A model generated the notes under the pieces. It made no database searches and was not told where the DNA came from. It saw only the letters and a program-made list of their open reading frames with translations. Shown piece by piece: positions 36,080 to 44,884 of a stretch of 64,000 bases of DNA. A program made the position numbers and the translations under genes. The number at the start of each line of letters is the position of its first letter. Positions within the stretch are counted from its first letter, which is position 1. Origin of the DNA: Dehalobacterium sp040766325 (lineage in GTDB: Bacteria > Bacillota > Dehalobacteriia > Dehalobacteriales > Dehalobacteriaceae); the NCBI GenBank assembly GCA_040766325.1, contig JAXGQR010000012.1, forward strand, positions 11,738 through 75,737, in the 5' to 3' direction.

Positions 36080-37357
36080 CTACCTTTTACTAAATCTCTC
36101 AATACGAACAGTGCACGTCTTAGCATGAGCCGGCAATTTTTCCTTGAGGCATTGTCTCTCCATAATTTTGCCTAACTCATGGCTTGCTTCCGGTGTCGCT
36201 CTTTGATAGGTACATGTTTTAAGGAATTTTCCTACCCATACGCCACCAGTGTATCTGGCTGCACGGCTTGTGGGAAGAATATGATTTGTCCCAATCCCTT
36301 TATCTCCATAAGCAACCGTTGTTTCTTCACCTTCGAACAAAGATCCATAGCAGGTCAGATGGTCATGATAATAAGCCAAATCCTCAACATGAATTTCTAA
36401 ATGTTCTGGAGCATAATCGTTGCATATTGCTATTGCTTCATCCTTGTCTTCTGCTATATATATAGGACCGTTATTTCCCCAGGAGGCTGTTGCAATTTCC
36501 TTAGCCGGCGAGGGCAAAAGTTCAAGTTGCTTTGCAACTTCATCTTGACAAGCCTTCGCAAACTTTTCGCTCATACAAATAAGGGCTATCCCCGAATGAG
36601 GATCATGTTCCGCCTGTCCCAGCAAGTCGCAGGCAACGAGAGCCGGATCGGCAGTGTCATCTGCAATTACCAATATTTCTGATGGGCCAGCCAACAGATC
36701 GATACCACATCTTCCGAAAAGCTGTCGTTTTGCTTCTGTAACATATTTGTTCCCTGCACCGCAAAGAATATCTACAGGTTCAACAACACCCATTCCAAAA
36801 GCCATCAATGCAAGAGCAGGTACCCCACCTAGTATAAATATTCTATCTGCTCCTGCTTTTTTCATAGCATTAATTGTTGCAGGAAAATAACCAATACCTT
36901 TTGCCGGAGGAGTGCATGCGATTACCTCTTTTACTCCCGCTACTTTTGCAGGTATTATGCTCATTGATGCCGAATTGAACAGCGGATACGTACCACCCGG
37001 GATGTAGCTTCCTACGGAGTTAACAGGTATATGCTTATGGCCCAAGGTTATTCCTTTCCGGATTTCAACTTCCATCGGAAGCATTGACTCAAGCTGTGCT
37101 TGGGCAAAGTTCCTGATATTTGTCTGGCAGTATTCGGTATCTTCAATTACTTGATCTTCAACTTCAGCTATCGCTTTATTAATCTGACTTTCGGTTAGCT
37201 CAAAACTATCTGGATTCCAATTATCAAACTTTTTACTATATTTGATTACAGCATCCATTCCATTCTTTTCTAGATCCAATAGCATTTCTGTAACTATTTT
37301 GGTTGTTTCCGGATCATTTTCGAAAAGTCTGTGTCCTCCATGTTTAAAAATCTTCAA
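36080..37357 (-). CDS. Histidinol-dehydrogenase-like NAD-dependent alcohol dehydrogenase (HpsN-like)
   Basis: About 425 residues, matching the HisD family. The zinc and catalytic residues of HisD are kept: Gln and His in LLGQAEHDPHSG, NDYAPEHLEI, Asp in TVAYGDKGIGTNHILPT, and a C-terminal His in KEKLPAHAKT. No other his genes are present, so an alternative alcohol is likely. HpsN, a HisD paralogue, oxidises dihydroxypropanesulfonate to the acid in two NAD steps. I infer a similar alcohol-to-carboxylate oxidation here. GGGAGGG sits 7 bases before a TTG at 37357; the longer frame from 37402 has no ribosome site. Confidence 0.82.
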   Translation of the reverse strand: MKIFKHGGHRLFENDPETTKIVTEMLLDLEKNGMDAVIKYSKKFDNWNPDSFELTESQINKAIAEVEDQVIEDTEYCQTNIRNFAQAQLESMLPMEVEIRKGITLGHKHIPVNSVGSYIPGGTYPLFNSASMSIIPAKVAGVKEVIACTPPAKGIGYFPATINAMKKAGADRIFILGGVPALALMAFGMGVVEPVDILCGAGNKYVTEAKRQLFGRCGIDLLAGPSEILVIADDTADPALVACDLLGQAEHDPHSGIALICMSEKFAKACQDEVAKQLELLPSPAKEIATASWGNNGPIYIAEDKDEAIAICNDYAPEHLEIHVEDLAYYHDHLTCYGSLFEGEETTVAYGDKGIGTNHILPTSRAARYTGGVWVGKFLKTCTYQRATPEASHELGKIMERQCLKEKLPAHAKTCTVRIERFSKR

Positions 37358-37788
37358 ATCAAATCCCTCCCAAAAATTATACTTATAAAAATATACCTTC
37401 AATACTACTTTGTTATTAAACTTTAATAATTGTTCTAATTACTCCATAATCCCAGGTTGTCCGCTATTTTTCTGTTATAAATAAGATAAGATTTTAACAA
37501 ACCATACTAACCTTGAGTGAATTTTTATGCAGTATCAGTTTCTATAACATGAATATGCCTCCTCTCTTTAAACCTCAGTACCCTATGCGTTCAACAAACT
37601 ATCGAACAGAGCGCAAGACAAAAATATTAATTTTATTCAATTGAAAATTGAATTTGCAACAATTGATTTGAAGGATCTTCCCAATAAAATATACATACTT
37701 CCTGAAAAACCAGAGAATCGCCTTATGTAATTGAACGCGGAATTTTATATGATCACTAAGCTTTTGCTAATATCATGATTAAAAAAAA
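37358..37788. other. Intergenic region, malic enzyme to HDH-like gene
   Basis: About 430 AT-rich bases upstream of the HDH-like gene. They contain the imperfect inverted repeat TTCAATTGAAAATTGAA near 37636-37652. No open frame of protein character and no clear promoter were seen. Confidence 0.4.
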
Positions 37789-38970
37789 TTAACTCCTGGC
37801 AACGCCTGAATCATGCGCCGCATTATACACAGCTTTTGCAACTTCCTTGGCAATATTTTTGTCCAGCGCATTGGGCAAAATACAGTCCTCATTAAGGTCT
37901 TCAGGCTTCACCATTGATGCAATAGCATATACGGCAGCAATTTTCATTTCGTCATTGATAACCGTTGCTCTTGAATCCAGGGCACCCCGCAAAATGCCGG
38001 GAAAACACAATAGATTGTTTACTTGATTAGGATAATCCATTCTACCTGTCCCTACAATTCTAGCTCCGGCCATCTTTGCTTCTTCCGGCATTATTTCCGG
38101 TATAGGATTGGCCATTGCCAAAATAATGGGGTCATTGTTCATACTTCTTACCATTTCTTCGGATACTACATTGCTTGTTGATACGCCAATAAATACATCG
38201 GCACCTTTTAAGGCATCTGTTAAGCTCATAACAAGGTTTGGATTGGTTCTCTCGGCAATCTCTTCCTTATAGGGATTCATACCTGTCTTGCGTCCCCGAT
38301 AAATTGCCCCATTACGGTCACATATCACGATATTTTTTATACCAATTTTCTGCAATAAATTTAATATAGCTACACCCGCTGCTCCAGCTCCGTTAATGAT
38401 TACATTTACGTCAAAAGATTTCCCAACTATTTTTAACGCATTTAATAGTGCTGCTGAAGCTACTATTGCAGTTCCATGTTGATCATCATGAAAAACGGGA
38501 ATATCCAATTCTTTTTTTAATCTTTCTTCAATTTCAAAACATCTTGGACCGGAGATATCTTCCAAATTAATAGCCCCAAAAGTAGGTTCTAAGTATTTAA
38601 TTGTTTTTATTATCTCCTCAGTGTCAGTTGTGGCTAAACAAATGGGAAAGGCATCTATATCGGCAAGAGCCTTCATCAAGATCGCCTTACCCTCCATCAC
38701 AACCATTGCTCCTTCAGGCCCAATATTGCCTAATCCCAATACGGCAGTACCATCGGTTACGACTGCTACCAAATTGCCCTTTGAAGTAAATTTGTAAGCC
38801 AAATCCTTATTTTCACTCACCATCTTTGTCGGTTTAGCTACACCGGGAGTATAGGCAATGCTAAGCTCTTCCATATTTGTTACATTGATTTTACTAGTTA
38901 TAGAGATTTTCCCTCTGTTCTTTTCAACTACTTTAACCGCCTCTTCATAAAAATCCATTTTAATTTCCAC
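37789..38970 (-). CDS. NAD(P)-dependent malic enzyme
   Basis: A 393-residue short-form malic enzyme that decarboxylates malate to pyruvate. SIAYTPGVAKPTK (N-terminal malic domain), AVVTDGTAVLGLGNIGPEGAMVVMEGKA, FHDDQHGTAIV (metal-binding Asp-Asp) and the Rossmann segment IINGAGAAGVAIL are all present. The RBS is AGGTGGA. It ends a run starting with the LacI gene 22 bases upstream. In this context it may supply pyruvate or reducing power from a C4 intermediate (inference). Confidence 0.92.
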   Translation of the reverse strand: MEIKMDFYEEAVKVVEKNRGKISITSKINVTNMEELSIAYTPGVAKPTKMVSENKDLAYKFTSKGNLVAVVTDGTAVLGLGNIGPEGAMVVMEGKAILMKALADIDAFPICLATTDTEEIIKTIKYLEPTFGAINLEDISGPRCFEIEERLKKELDIPVFHDDQHGTAIVASAALLNALKIVGKSFDVNVIINGAGAAGVAILNLLQKIGIKNIVICDRNGAIYRGRKTGMNPYKEEIAERTNPNLVMSLTDALKGADVFIGVSTSNVVSEEMVRSMNNDPIILAMANPIPEIMPEEAKMAGARIVGTGRMDYPNQVNNLLCFPGILRGALDSRATVINDEMKIAAVYAIASMVKPEDLNEDCILPNALDKNIAKEVAKAVYNAAHDSGVARS

Positions 38971-38992
38971 CTTTTTATTGCATTTTTCTTGA

Positions 38993-40072
38993 CTATTTAT
39001 TATCCTTTTGGAAAATTTTGCTTACCCCTTCCTCCTTTGATTCACATCCCTTACCGGATTTATAAAACCCACATGTTCTTCTAATCAATAACTTCGGCTC
39101 AAGGGTTACATTCAAGGGCTTGTCAGCAGTCAACTCCTTATCTTTTTCTATTTTGTTTATTAAATGCTCCAGAGCAATAATGCTCATATCATACTTGTTT
39201 TGCGCAACAGTTGTGAGAGCAATTAGTTGGTGAGAGGCAATATGTATGTCGTCATAACCCACTAAGGCGATATCTTCAGGAACCCGCAGATTAGATTGAA
39301 GAATAGCCTCTATTGATTCGAGTGCCATAATATCATTATCTGCAAAAATAGCCGTTGGCGGGTTTGATAATTGCAATAGATTTTTCGTTGCTTCATTAGC
39401 GAAATTTATATCTAGTTCGCCACAACAAATGAGCTCTTTGTTTATTTCTAGTCCGTTTTTTTTCAGAGCTTTCTTGTAACCTTCCAGCCTATCTCGATGT
39501 GTCGAGAAACGTGCAGGACCGCCTATATAACCAATCGTTTGATGTCCTAGATTAATTAGATGCTCAACAGCTTTTTGTGCTCCGACTTTGTTATTAGAAA
39601 TCACAAAATCACATTCCTTGGTCCGCAAACGCCTGTTGTACATCACACAGGGAAATCCCATTCTGACAATTTCTTCTACAAAGGGATCCGTTAATTGCAC
39701 GGATGCAAAGAGAATACCATCTACCCTTTTATTCAGAAGAAAATCTACCCATTCTTTTTCAATATCTCGATTATTGCTAGTATTACAAACTATAACTGAG
39801 TAGCCCCTTTCTTTAGCTTCGTCAATTATGATTTTTGCAGTTTCACCAAAGAAAGGATTTAAAACATCAGGTATCACCAGCCCTAAAATTCCACTTTTCT
39901 TTAAAACCATACTGCGAGCGATCTCGTTAGGACGATACCCCAGTTCTTGGATAGCGTTTAGCACTTTATCTTTAGTCTCCTGTTTTACAAGGTCTGGAGA
40001 ATTAAGAACTCGCGATATGGTGGTTTTTGATACTCCTGCCTTTTTAGCTACATCTTTAATGGTATAAGCCAT
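38993..40072 (-). CDS. LacI-family transcriptional regulator
   Basis: A 359-residue regulator. The N-terminal helix-turn-helix TIKDVAKKAGVSKTTISRVLN and hinge helix are followed by a periplasmic-binding-like effector domain (GILGLVIPDVLNPFFGE to LLIRRTCGF). It probably senses the pathway substrate or an intermediate and represses the block. Matching palindromic motifs lie upstream of this gene (40132) and upstream of the second GRE (44216), consistent with autoregulation and control of the GRE operon. Confidence 0.93.
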   Translation of the reverse strand: MAYTIKDVAKKAGVSKTTISRVLNSPDLVKQETKDKVLNAIQELGYRPNEIARSMVLKKSGILGLVIPDVLNPFFGETAKIIIDEAKERGYSVIVCNTSNNRDIEKEWVDFLLNKRVDGILFASVQLTDPFVEEIVRMGFPCVMYNRRLRTKECDFVISNNKVGAQKAVEHLINLGHQTIGYIGGPARFSTHRDRLEGYKKALKKNGLEINKELICCGELDINFANEATKNLLQLSNPPTAIFADNDIMALESIEAILQSNLRVPEDIALVGYDDIHIASHQLIALTTVAQNKYDMSIIALEHLINKIEKDKELTADKPLNVTLEPKLLIRRTCGFYKSGKGCESKEEGVSKIFQKDNK

Positions 40073-40131
40073 TTTTTTATCCCCAGCTATCTTTTATTTT
40101 CTATATTGCCATAGTTGTGTCGTTATGGAAC

Positions 40132-40155
40132 CGTTACCTGAAAACGTTACCATTT
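40132..40155. promoter_or_regulatory. Candidate LacI operator upstream of the regulator gene
   Basis: CGTTACCTGAAAACGTT followed by ACCATTT. The 24-base stretch matches that at 44216-44239 at all but one position. It has the central CG and AACGTT core usual for LacI-family operators and lies 60 bases upstream of the regulator start. Confidence 0.6.
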
Positions 40156-40326
40156 GTAAATGATCATTCTACATAAATCGACGTATTCCTTCTTACTTTT
40201 TGAAATTTATAAACTTTTTTTATAACCCATATAATATGGGCGCAATCCTCCGTCGCTTTAAACCTTCTCCTCATTTATCCGACTTATCCTTACTCCATCT
40301 CTACACATATATCAAATCTTGGCCAC

Positions 40327-41229
40327 TTAGGCGATAACCGTGTTTACTCCGTAATCAAGGAATATATCCCTAATCTCTTGCATGCGTGACTTAGGTAAAG
40401 GTTCCAATTCCATCGGTAGAAGATACTCTCTACCGAGCCGGACGTAGTTCACTGTACCTAAGTTATGGTAAGGCAGAAGATCCAGGCGGTTGAATTTGGA
40501 GCCTAAATTAGCTATGAATTTGGCTGTGGCAACCACGTTCTCATCGGAATCATTTTTTCCTGGTATCATAGGGTAGCGGATAAACAAATTGACACGTTCG
40601 CTGGCACATCTGATGTTCTCAAGAATGATTTCGTTTGAGACACCGGTTATTTCCTTGTGTACGCAAGGGTTCATGTGCTTCAAATCTATACAAATATAGT
40701 TTAGGTATCTCAGAATGTCCTCAAACTTACTATGCTCAATATAGCCGCTGGTCTCAAGATTTGTGTTAATATAACCCTTGCGGCAACGCTTAAGCAATGC
40801 CTTAGTAAACTCATACTGAAAAAGAGGCTCACCACCACTAATGGTTACTCCACCACCCGTCCTCAAAAAGAAGCTACCATATCGAGCAACCACATTGTAC
40901 ACTTCTTCCATTTCCATGAGTGTCCCTGCAAGTTGCATTCCCCCATGGAGACAGACATCGGCACAAATACTGCAATTTGTACAGCACAAGCGATCAATGG
41001 TAAGCCCTTCTTCAGTAAGAGAAATAGCCCGTTCAGGACAATGGTTAAGGCATTTTCCGCATAGAACACATCTATTTCCCATATGCATAATTTCAGGCAT
41101 GAACTTCTGTGATTGAGGAGTCGAGCACCAATTGCAGTGTAACGGACAACCCTTTAAATATACAACAACACGCATACCAGGCCCATCGTGTGTAGAACCA
41201 CGGTCAATTTTAAAAATCAATCCCTCCAT
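40327..41229 (-). CDS. Glycyl radical enzyme activase (radical SAM)
   Basis: A 300-residue activating enzyme that abstracts hydrogen from the GRE glycine. The radical SAM cluster motif is C-PLH-C-NW-C (about residues 28-35, CxxxCxxC). Two ferredoxin-type 4Fe-4S motifs follow (CVLCGKCLNHCPE and CCTNCSICADVC), the insertion found in activases of non-PFL GREs. GGGVTISGGEPLFQ is the SAM-binding GGEP segment. It lies 184 bases after GRE-2 and in the same direction, so GRE-2 is its first partner; it may also serve GRE-1. Confidence 0.93.
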   Translation of the reverse strand: MEGLIFKIDRGSTHDGPGMRVVVYLKGCPLHCNWCSTPQSQKFMPEIMHMGNRCVLCGKCLNHCPERAISLTEEGLTIDRLCCTNCSICADVCLHGGMQLAGTLMEMEEVYNVVARYGSFFLRTGGGVTISGGEPLFQYEFTKALLKRCRKGYINTNLETSGYIEHSKFEDILRYLNYICIDLKHMNPCVHKEITGVSNEIILENIRCASERVNLFIRYPMIPGKNDSDENVVATAKFIANLGSKFNRLDLLPYHNLGTVNYVRLGREYLLPMELEPLPKSRMQEIRDIFLDYGVNTVIA

Positions 41230-41413
41230 AACAATTACCTTTCCTAATTTAAGCTATTTTTAAGTGCTAAAAACTAACCACACTATTTTCTTTCAAACTC
41301 GATCATTACCTCTTTCAGAGAAACTATTTCTCTGAAAGAGGCTACCCGTACAAGACATGTAGACTAATGAAAACGTAAACTATTATGAAAAATCATGATG
41401 CTACTTGTTTTTA

Positions 41414-43873
41414 TTAATCATCCTTATGTATTGTGCGTGTGATAATGATATCTTGTACCGGAGGGGTTAATTCGGTGAAGAAAGCACTATAGCCTACTAC
41501 ACGGACAATTAAATCGCGATATTTTTCAGGTTTTTTCTGCGCAAGGTGTAAAATCTCGTTGTCCAAGCAATTAACCTGCATCTGGTGGCACTTCTGGTCT
41601 ATGAAGGTACGAACCAGTTGTGCGAACCGGTGCAAACCATCCTCTGTTTTAAAATAATCGCCTTCGAGACGTACGTTCCATATAGTGTTCAATTGTTTTG
41701 TATGATCAATCTTAGACATGGAATTAAATAAAGCTGTAGTGCCCTTATTATCACAACCTTGAACTGGTCCAATGGCATCATTCAACGGCTCCTTAGCTTT
41801 ACGACCGCTGGGTAGAGCCCAACACGCTTTACCAAAAGGCAAATAAGTAGACATAGATGCATTACCGCCGGTACAAGCTCCACCACGTGGGTTACGCTTT
41901 TCGGAGTTTAAATCAGTATACAGGTTATGAACCCAAGCAGTCCATTCGTCAGCAAAATCATCGTCATTACCGAATTTGGGAGCGGCCTTAAGCGCGGCAT
42001 GGAGTTCTTCATATCCTTCAAAATTCTTATATAGGGCATCAATGAGTTCCGTCATCGTGCATTTTCTGTCTTCAAATACAACTTTCTTAATAGCAGCGAG
42101 AGAATCCCCCATGTCCGAAACACCTATGTTATTACAAAGTGTATTACAGTTATAGCGAGCTCCTCCCTCTTCTTTACTCTTTCCAAGTTCAATGCAATCC
42201 TTCATAAAAGCGGACTGCCACACCGTCGGAAAAAATTCAGCTTCCACTTTTTCCTGAACATTCAGAAGACCAATGCCGAACTCAATGCATTCCTCCAGAG
42301 CAGCTTTAGCGCCATCTAACACTTCCTCAAAAGTCGTCCACTTACGAGCATCACGATTGTATTTAACCAACATCTTCCGGTCATACACACGGCTATAACC
42401 ATTAAACAAAGCCATTTCGAGTACAGCGCCCATATTCGTGTAGCTATGCATTGTGCTGCCATAATGATTCGGCAATGTTTCTTCTATGCAGCCATTGGGC
42501 ACATACGAGCGTGCATCTTCAACGGTGATGTCCGGATCATTAAGACCCTTCTTCCAAGCCAAAATACCCGGAATCGCAACATCATCATTAACAATAGCAG
42601 GCATACCAGTGCCTAGTGATACAACTTGGGCGATTTTCATGAGGAATTCGTAAGGTGTCTTGCTTGAAACACGTACAGATACGGAAGGCTGAAATAGACG
42701 CGTGTTCACAAAAGCATCGAGCGCCATATAGGAAAGTTCGTTAGTAACGTCCTGGCCATTTTTGCCGATACCGCCAAGGCATACCGACTGAAAAGAATGG
42801 GCGCCGGCGAACCAATCAAGGACTCCGCTGCTATAACACTGGGTAGTTTCTGCGAGCTTAATAAACAAGGATTCTAAAATTTCCTGCGCACGTTCCTTGG
42901 TAATGCGACCTGCAGCAAGATCGTTTTGATAATAAGGATACAACCATCGGTCAAGAAGGCCAAGACCGTTGGTGTGATCAATTGATTCCATGCGGCTCAA
43001 AATTTTATAAAACATGTAAGCTTGTACAGCTTCGTGGAAGGTGCAAGCAGGTTTCGCCGGAACCTGTTCACACACAGCAGCAATTTCTTCGAGTTCTGCC
43101 TTGCGCACAGGATCCTTCTCAATAGCAGCTTGGCGAAGTGCTTCGCTGGCATAACGACGGCCATAGTTAATTGCAGCATCCATGGCGATTACAACAGCTC
43201 TAAGGAAAGGAACCTTCTTGAGATCCTCGAAGTTCTCAATACTCAAGGATGCCAGGTGGTCGAGGGCTTCCTGCTTAATCCCCTCGCACCCCTTGCCCAG
43301 GTACTCATCGTAAGGGAAGAGATAGTGGCCGGGGTCTGTTTCAGAACGAAACGCAAGGGAAACGATATTACTTGGATTCGGCGGGTAAGCACCATCATTG
43401 CCATCTGCATAGATGATGTTTCGTAATTCCGGAGGTGTGGTTTCGTACAACTGACGACTGACAGTATTCATCCACCTGCCATCACCTTCCCAATATGGGA
43501 ATATTTCCTCAAGTAGTATTTTTTCGTCTTCAGGAGTCAATATGAATTTCTCGTATTTCCTGGCCTTTAGTGCTTCAATGTCATTTTTAAAGAAGGGTCC
43601 GGACCAGTCACAGTGGATACTGGTACATTTAATATCAACGTCGCGATAACCTACAATCAGATCATCAGGGTGAAGATTCACTGGAGCTTTTGCAGCCACA
43701 TTGGCGAAAGCTTTCGCTCGTCGAATTACTATGGGTTCCCCTTCAGTCGTTTTGAATGACTCTGTGTAATATCTAATACGATCGATATTAATCTTCCATG
43801 GGGTGTTATACCATCGTTCCAGCAGACGTTTTGTGCGAGCAGCGGGTTTGATTTCTACACCAAATTCATTCAT
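41414..43873 (-). CDS. Glycyl radical enzyme, CxE eliminase-type (GRE-2)
   Basis: An 819-residue GRE. The thiyl cysteine is Cys462 in SYVPNGCIEETLPNHYG with the partner Glu464; the radical glycine is Gly794 in VVRVVGYSAFFTEL. The Cys-x-Glu pair is shared by diol dehydratases, choline TMA-lyase, isethionate and DHPS sulfo-lyases and hydroxyproline dehydratase. It thus probably performs 1,2-elimination of water, amine or sulfite. Pocket residues that would separate these cannot be assigned safely by eye. An HpsN-like gene in the block makes DHPS-like chemistry possible; the methyltransferase genes favour an amine. AAAGGAGAT precedes the ATG. The promoter region has a candidate LacI operator. 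Confidence 0.9.
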   Translation of the reverse strand: MNEFGVEIKPAARTKRLLERWYNTPWKINIDRIRYYTESFKTTEGEPIVIRRAKAFANVAAKAPVNLHPDDLIVGYRDVDIKCTSIHCDWSGPFFKNDIEALKARKYEKFILTPEDEKILLEEIFPYWEGDGRWMNTVSRQLYETTPPELRNIIYADGNDGAYPPNPSNIVSLAFRSETDPGHYLFPYDEYLGKGCEGIKQEALDHLASLSIENFEDLKKVPFLRAVVIAMDAAINYGRRYASEALRQAAIEKDPVRKAELEEIAAVCEQVPAKPACTFHEAVQAYMFYKILSRMESIDHTNGLGLLDRWLYPYYQNDLAAGRITKERAQEILESLFIKLAETTQCYSSGVLDWFAGAHSFQSVCLGGIGKNGQDVTNELSYMALDAFVNTRLFQPSVSVRVSSKTPYEFLMKIAQVVSLGTGMPAIVNDDVAIPGILAWKKGLNDPDITVEDARSYVPNGCIEETLPNHYGSTMHSYTNMGAVLEMALFNGYSRVYDRKMLVKYNRDARKWTTFEEVLDGAKAALEECIEFGIGLLNVQEKVEAEFFPTVWQSAFMKDCIELGKSKEEGGARYNCNTLCNNIGVSDMGDSLAAIKKVVFEDRKCTMTELIDALYKNFEGYEELHAALKAAPKFGNDDDFADEWTAWVHNLYTDLNSEKRNPRGGACTGGNASMSTYLPFGKACWALPSGRKAKEPLNDAIGPVQGCDNKGTTALFNSMSKIDHTKQLNTIWNVRLEGDYFKTEDGLHRFAQLVRTFIDQKCHQMQVNCLDNEILHLAQKKPEKYRDLIVRVVGYSAFFTELTPPVQDIIITRTIHKDD

Positions 43874-44326
43874 AAAACCTCTTATCTCCTTTCAAATTTA
43901 ATATTTTAGCATCAGATAAAACAAACATGGCTATCTAAAATGGAATTACATGATACAAACTTTTGAAAGATTAATCAGTTTATAACCACGACATTATTGG
44001 TTGGATCATGAGAAACCATGCTTAAAGCCGTATTTGGAGTACGGTATTTAAAGTATTCCAATTCCTTGAAGCACCCAACACTTTATCCTTAGATTCCGGT
44101 TATCCTAAGCTGGAGTATTAGGAAATTACATTCAAGGTTTTCAAAGTCTCTATTGTTTTCACTGCATCTTCGATATTATTTTGGTTTTATTTTATATTCC
44201 CGTTATTTATGGTAACGTTACCTGAAAACGTTCCCATTTTGTTAAGACATATTTCTGCATAAATTTTATTAATCCTTCTTTTAATTTATAATTTATGAAA
44301 TTTTTTTCCGGGAATTTAAACTATAA
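43874..44326. promoter_or_regulatory. Promoter region of the GRE-2/activase operon
   Basis: About 450 bases upstream of GRE-2. It contains the candidate LacI operator (44211-44239) about 340 bases from the start codon, implying a long 5' leader. No known riboswitch fold was recognised in the leader. No gene is seen. Confidence 0.5.
44211..44239. promoter_or_regulatory. Candidate LacI operator upstream of GRE-2
   Basis: A perfect 12-base palindrome GGTAACGTTACC (44211-44222) overlaps a second element AAAACGTTCCC. Positions 44216-44239 match 40132-40155 except for one base. The pair suggests two adjacent LacI-family sites. Confidence 0.6.
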
Positions 44327-44352
44327 AAAAAGAACCCTCAGGGTTCTTTTAA
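44327..44352. terminator. Bidirectional terminator after the ferredoxin gene
   Basis: AAAGAACCCT and AGGGTTCTTT form an almost loopless stem with an A7 run on the left and T4 on the right. It overlaps the last codon of the ferredoxin gene. Confidence 0.7.
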
Positions 44353-44522
44353 CTTACTTCATGGGGTGCACCTACGGGGCATACTTCAGCACAATTGCCA
44401 CAGTCGATACAACCTTCTTCGTCAATCACATAGATGTCTTCCCCTTCGCTGATGACCTCTACGGGACATTCCGGGGCACATGCACCACAAGCAATACAAT
44501 CTTCACTAATTCGATAAGCCAA
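44349..44522 (-). CDS. Clostridial-type 2[4Fe-4S] ferredoxin
   Basis: A 57-residue electron carrier with two CxxCxxCxxxCP motifs: CIACGACAPECP and CIDCGNCAEVCP. A TTG at 44522 with GGAGG 6 bases upstream gives the family-typical start (AYRISEDCIACG). The 13-codon upstream extension in the open frame has no support. It would supply low-potential electrons, for example to radical SAM activases or corrinoid reactivation, but it sits outside the LacI-linked operons. Confidence 0.92.
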   Translation of the reverse strand: MAYRISEDCIACGACAPECPVEVISEGEDIYVIDEEGCIDCGNCAEVCPVGAPHEVS

Positions 44523-44606
44523 ATTATCGCCTCCTTCAAGATCCTTTTTAGGATAAACCAACTTGCCAAATTTTATGCAATCCCTCCAGGAGAGGAAATC
44601 GAAGGA

Positions 44607-44843
44607 CTATCCGACTTGATAACCGGCTTCAACAATTGCTTTTTTAATCTCTTCCAAGCCGACGACATGAGTATCAAAATTAATCGTGACCGTGCTATCG
44701 TCTAAGGTTACTTCTGCCGAGCTGACCCCAGGTAGTGCTTTCACTTCTTTTTCCACTGCGTTTTTACAATGGTCACAGCTCATCCCTTCGACTTTTAATA
44801 CTACTGTATCAATGCCACTGTGGCATCCACATCCTTCACACAT
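44607..44843 (-). CDS. HMA-domain metal-binding protein (CopZ-like) with Cys-rich N-terminus
   Basis: A 78-residue protein. The HMA domain VEGMSCDHCKNAVEKEVKALPGV has the GMxCxxC copper site. An N-terminal MCEGCGCHSG adds three cysteines and a histidine, absent from ordinary CopZ, so metal stoichiometry may differ. AAAGGAGGTG lies 5 bases before the ATG at 44843. It lies 41 bases downstream of the thioredoxin-reductase fusion, implying cotranscription and perhaps thiol/metal stress defence. Confidence 0.85.
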   Translation of the reverse strand: MCEGCGCHSGIDTVVLKVEGMSCDHCKNAVEKEVKALPGVSSAEVTLDDSTVTINFDTHVVGLEEIKKAIVEAGYQVG

Positions 44844-44884
44844 CTTTTTCACCTCCTTTATGCCCATAATAATCTAAAAAACGA

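Noticed and set aside
36080..37402. Histidine biosynthesis gene hisD
   Set aside because: Residues match, but the gene stands in a catabolic block with no other his genes, so a HisD paralogue of HpsN type is more likely.
43022..43426. 134-codon plus-strand frame inside GRE-2
   Set aside because: It is a shadow of the conserved GRE-2 coding strand, with no ribosome site or domain.
41414..43873. Choline TMA-lyase (CutC) assignment for GRE-2
   Set aside because: The GCIE site fits many eliminases, there are no microcompartment genes, and I cannot verify choline-specific pocket residues by eye.
43874..44210. Riboswitch (for example cobalamin) in the long leader of GRE-2
   Set aside because: I could not find a conserved B12-box or other known riboswitch core by eye; a covariance model search would be needed to exclude it fully.
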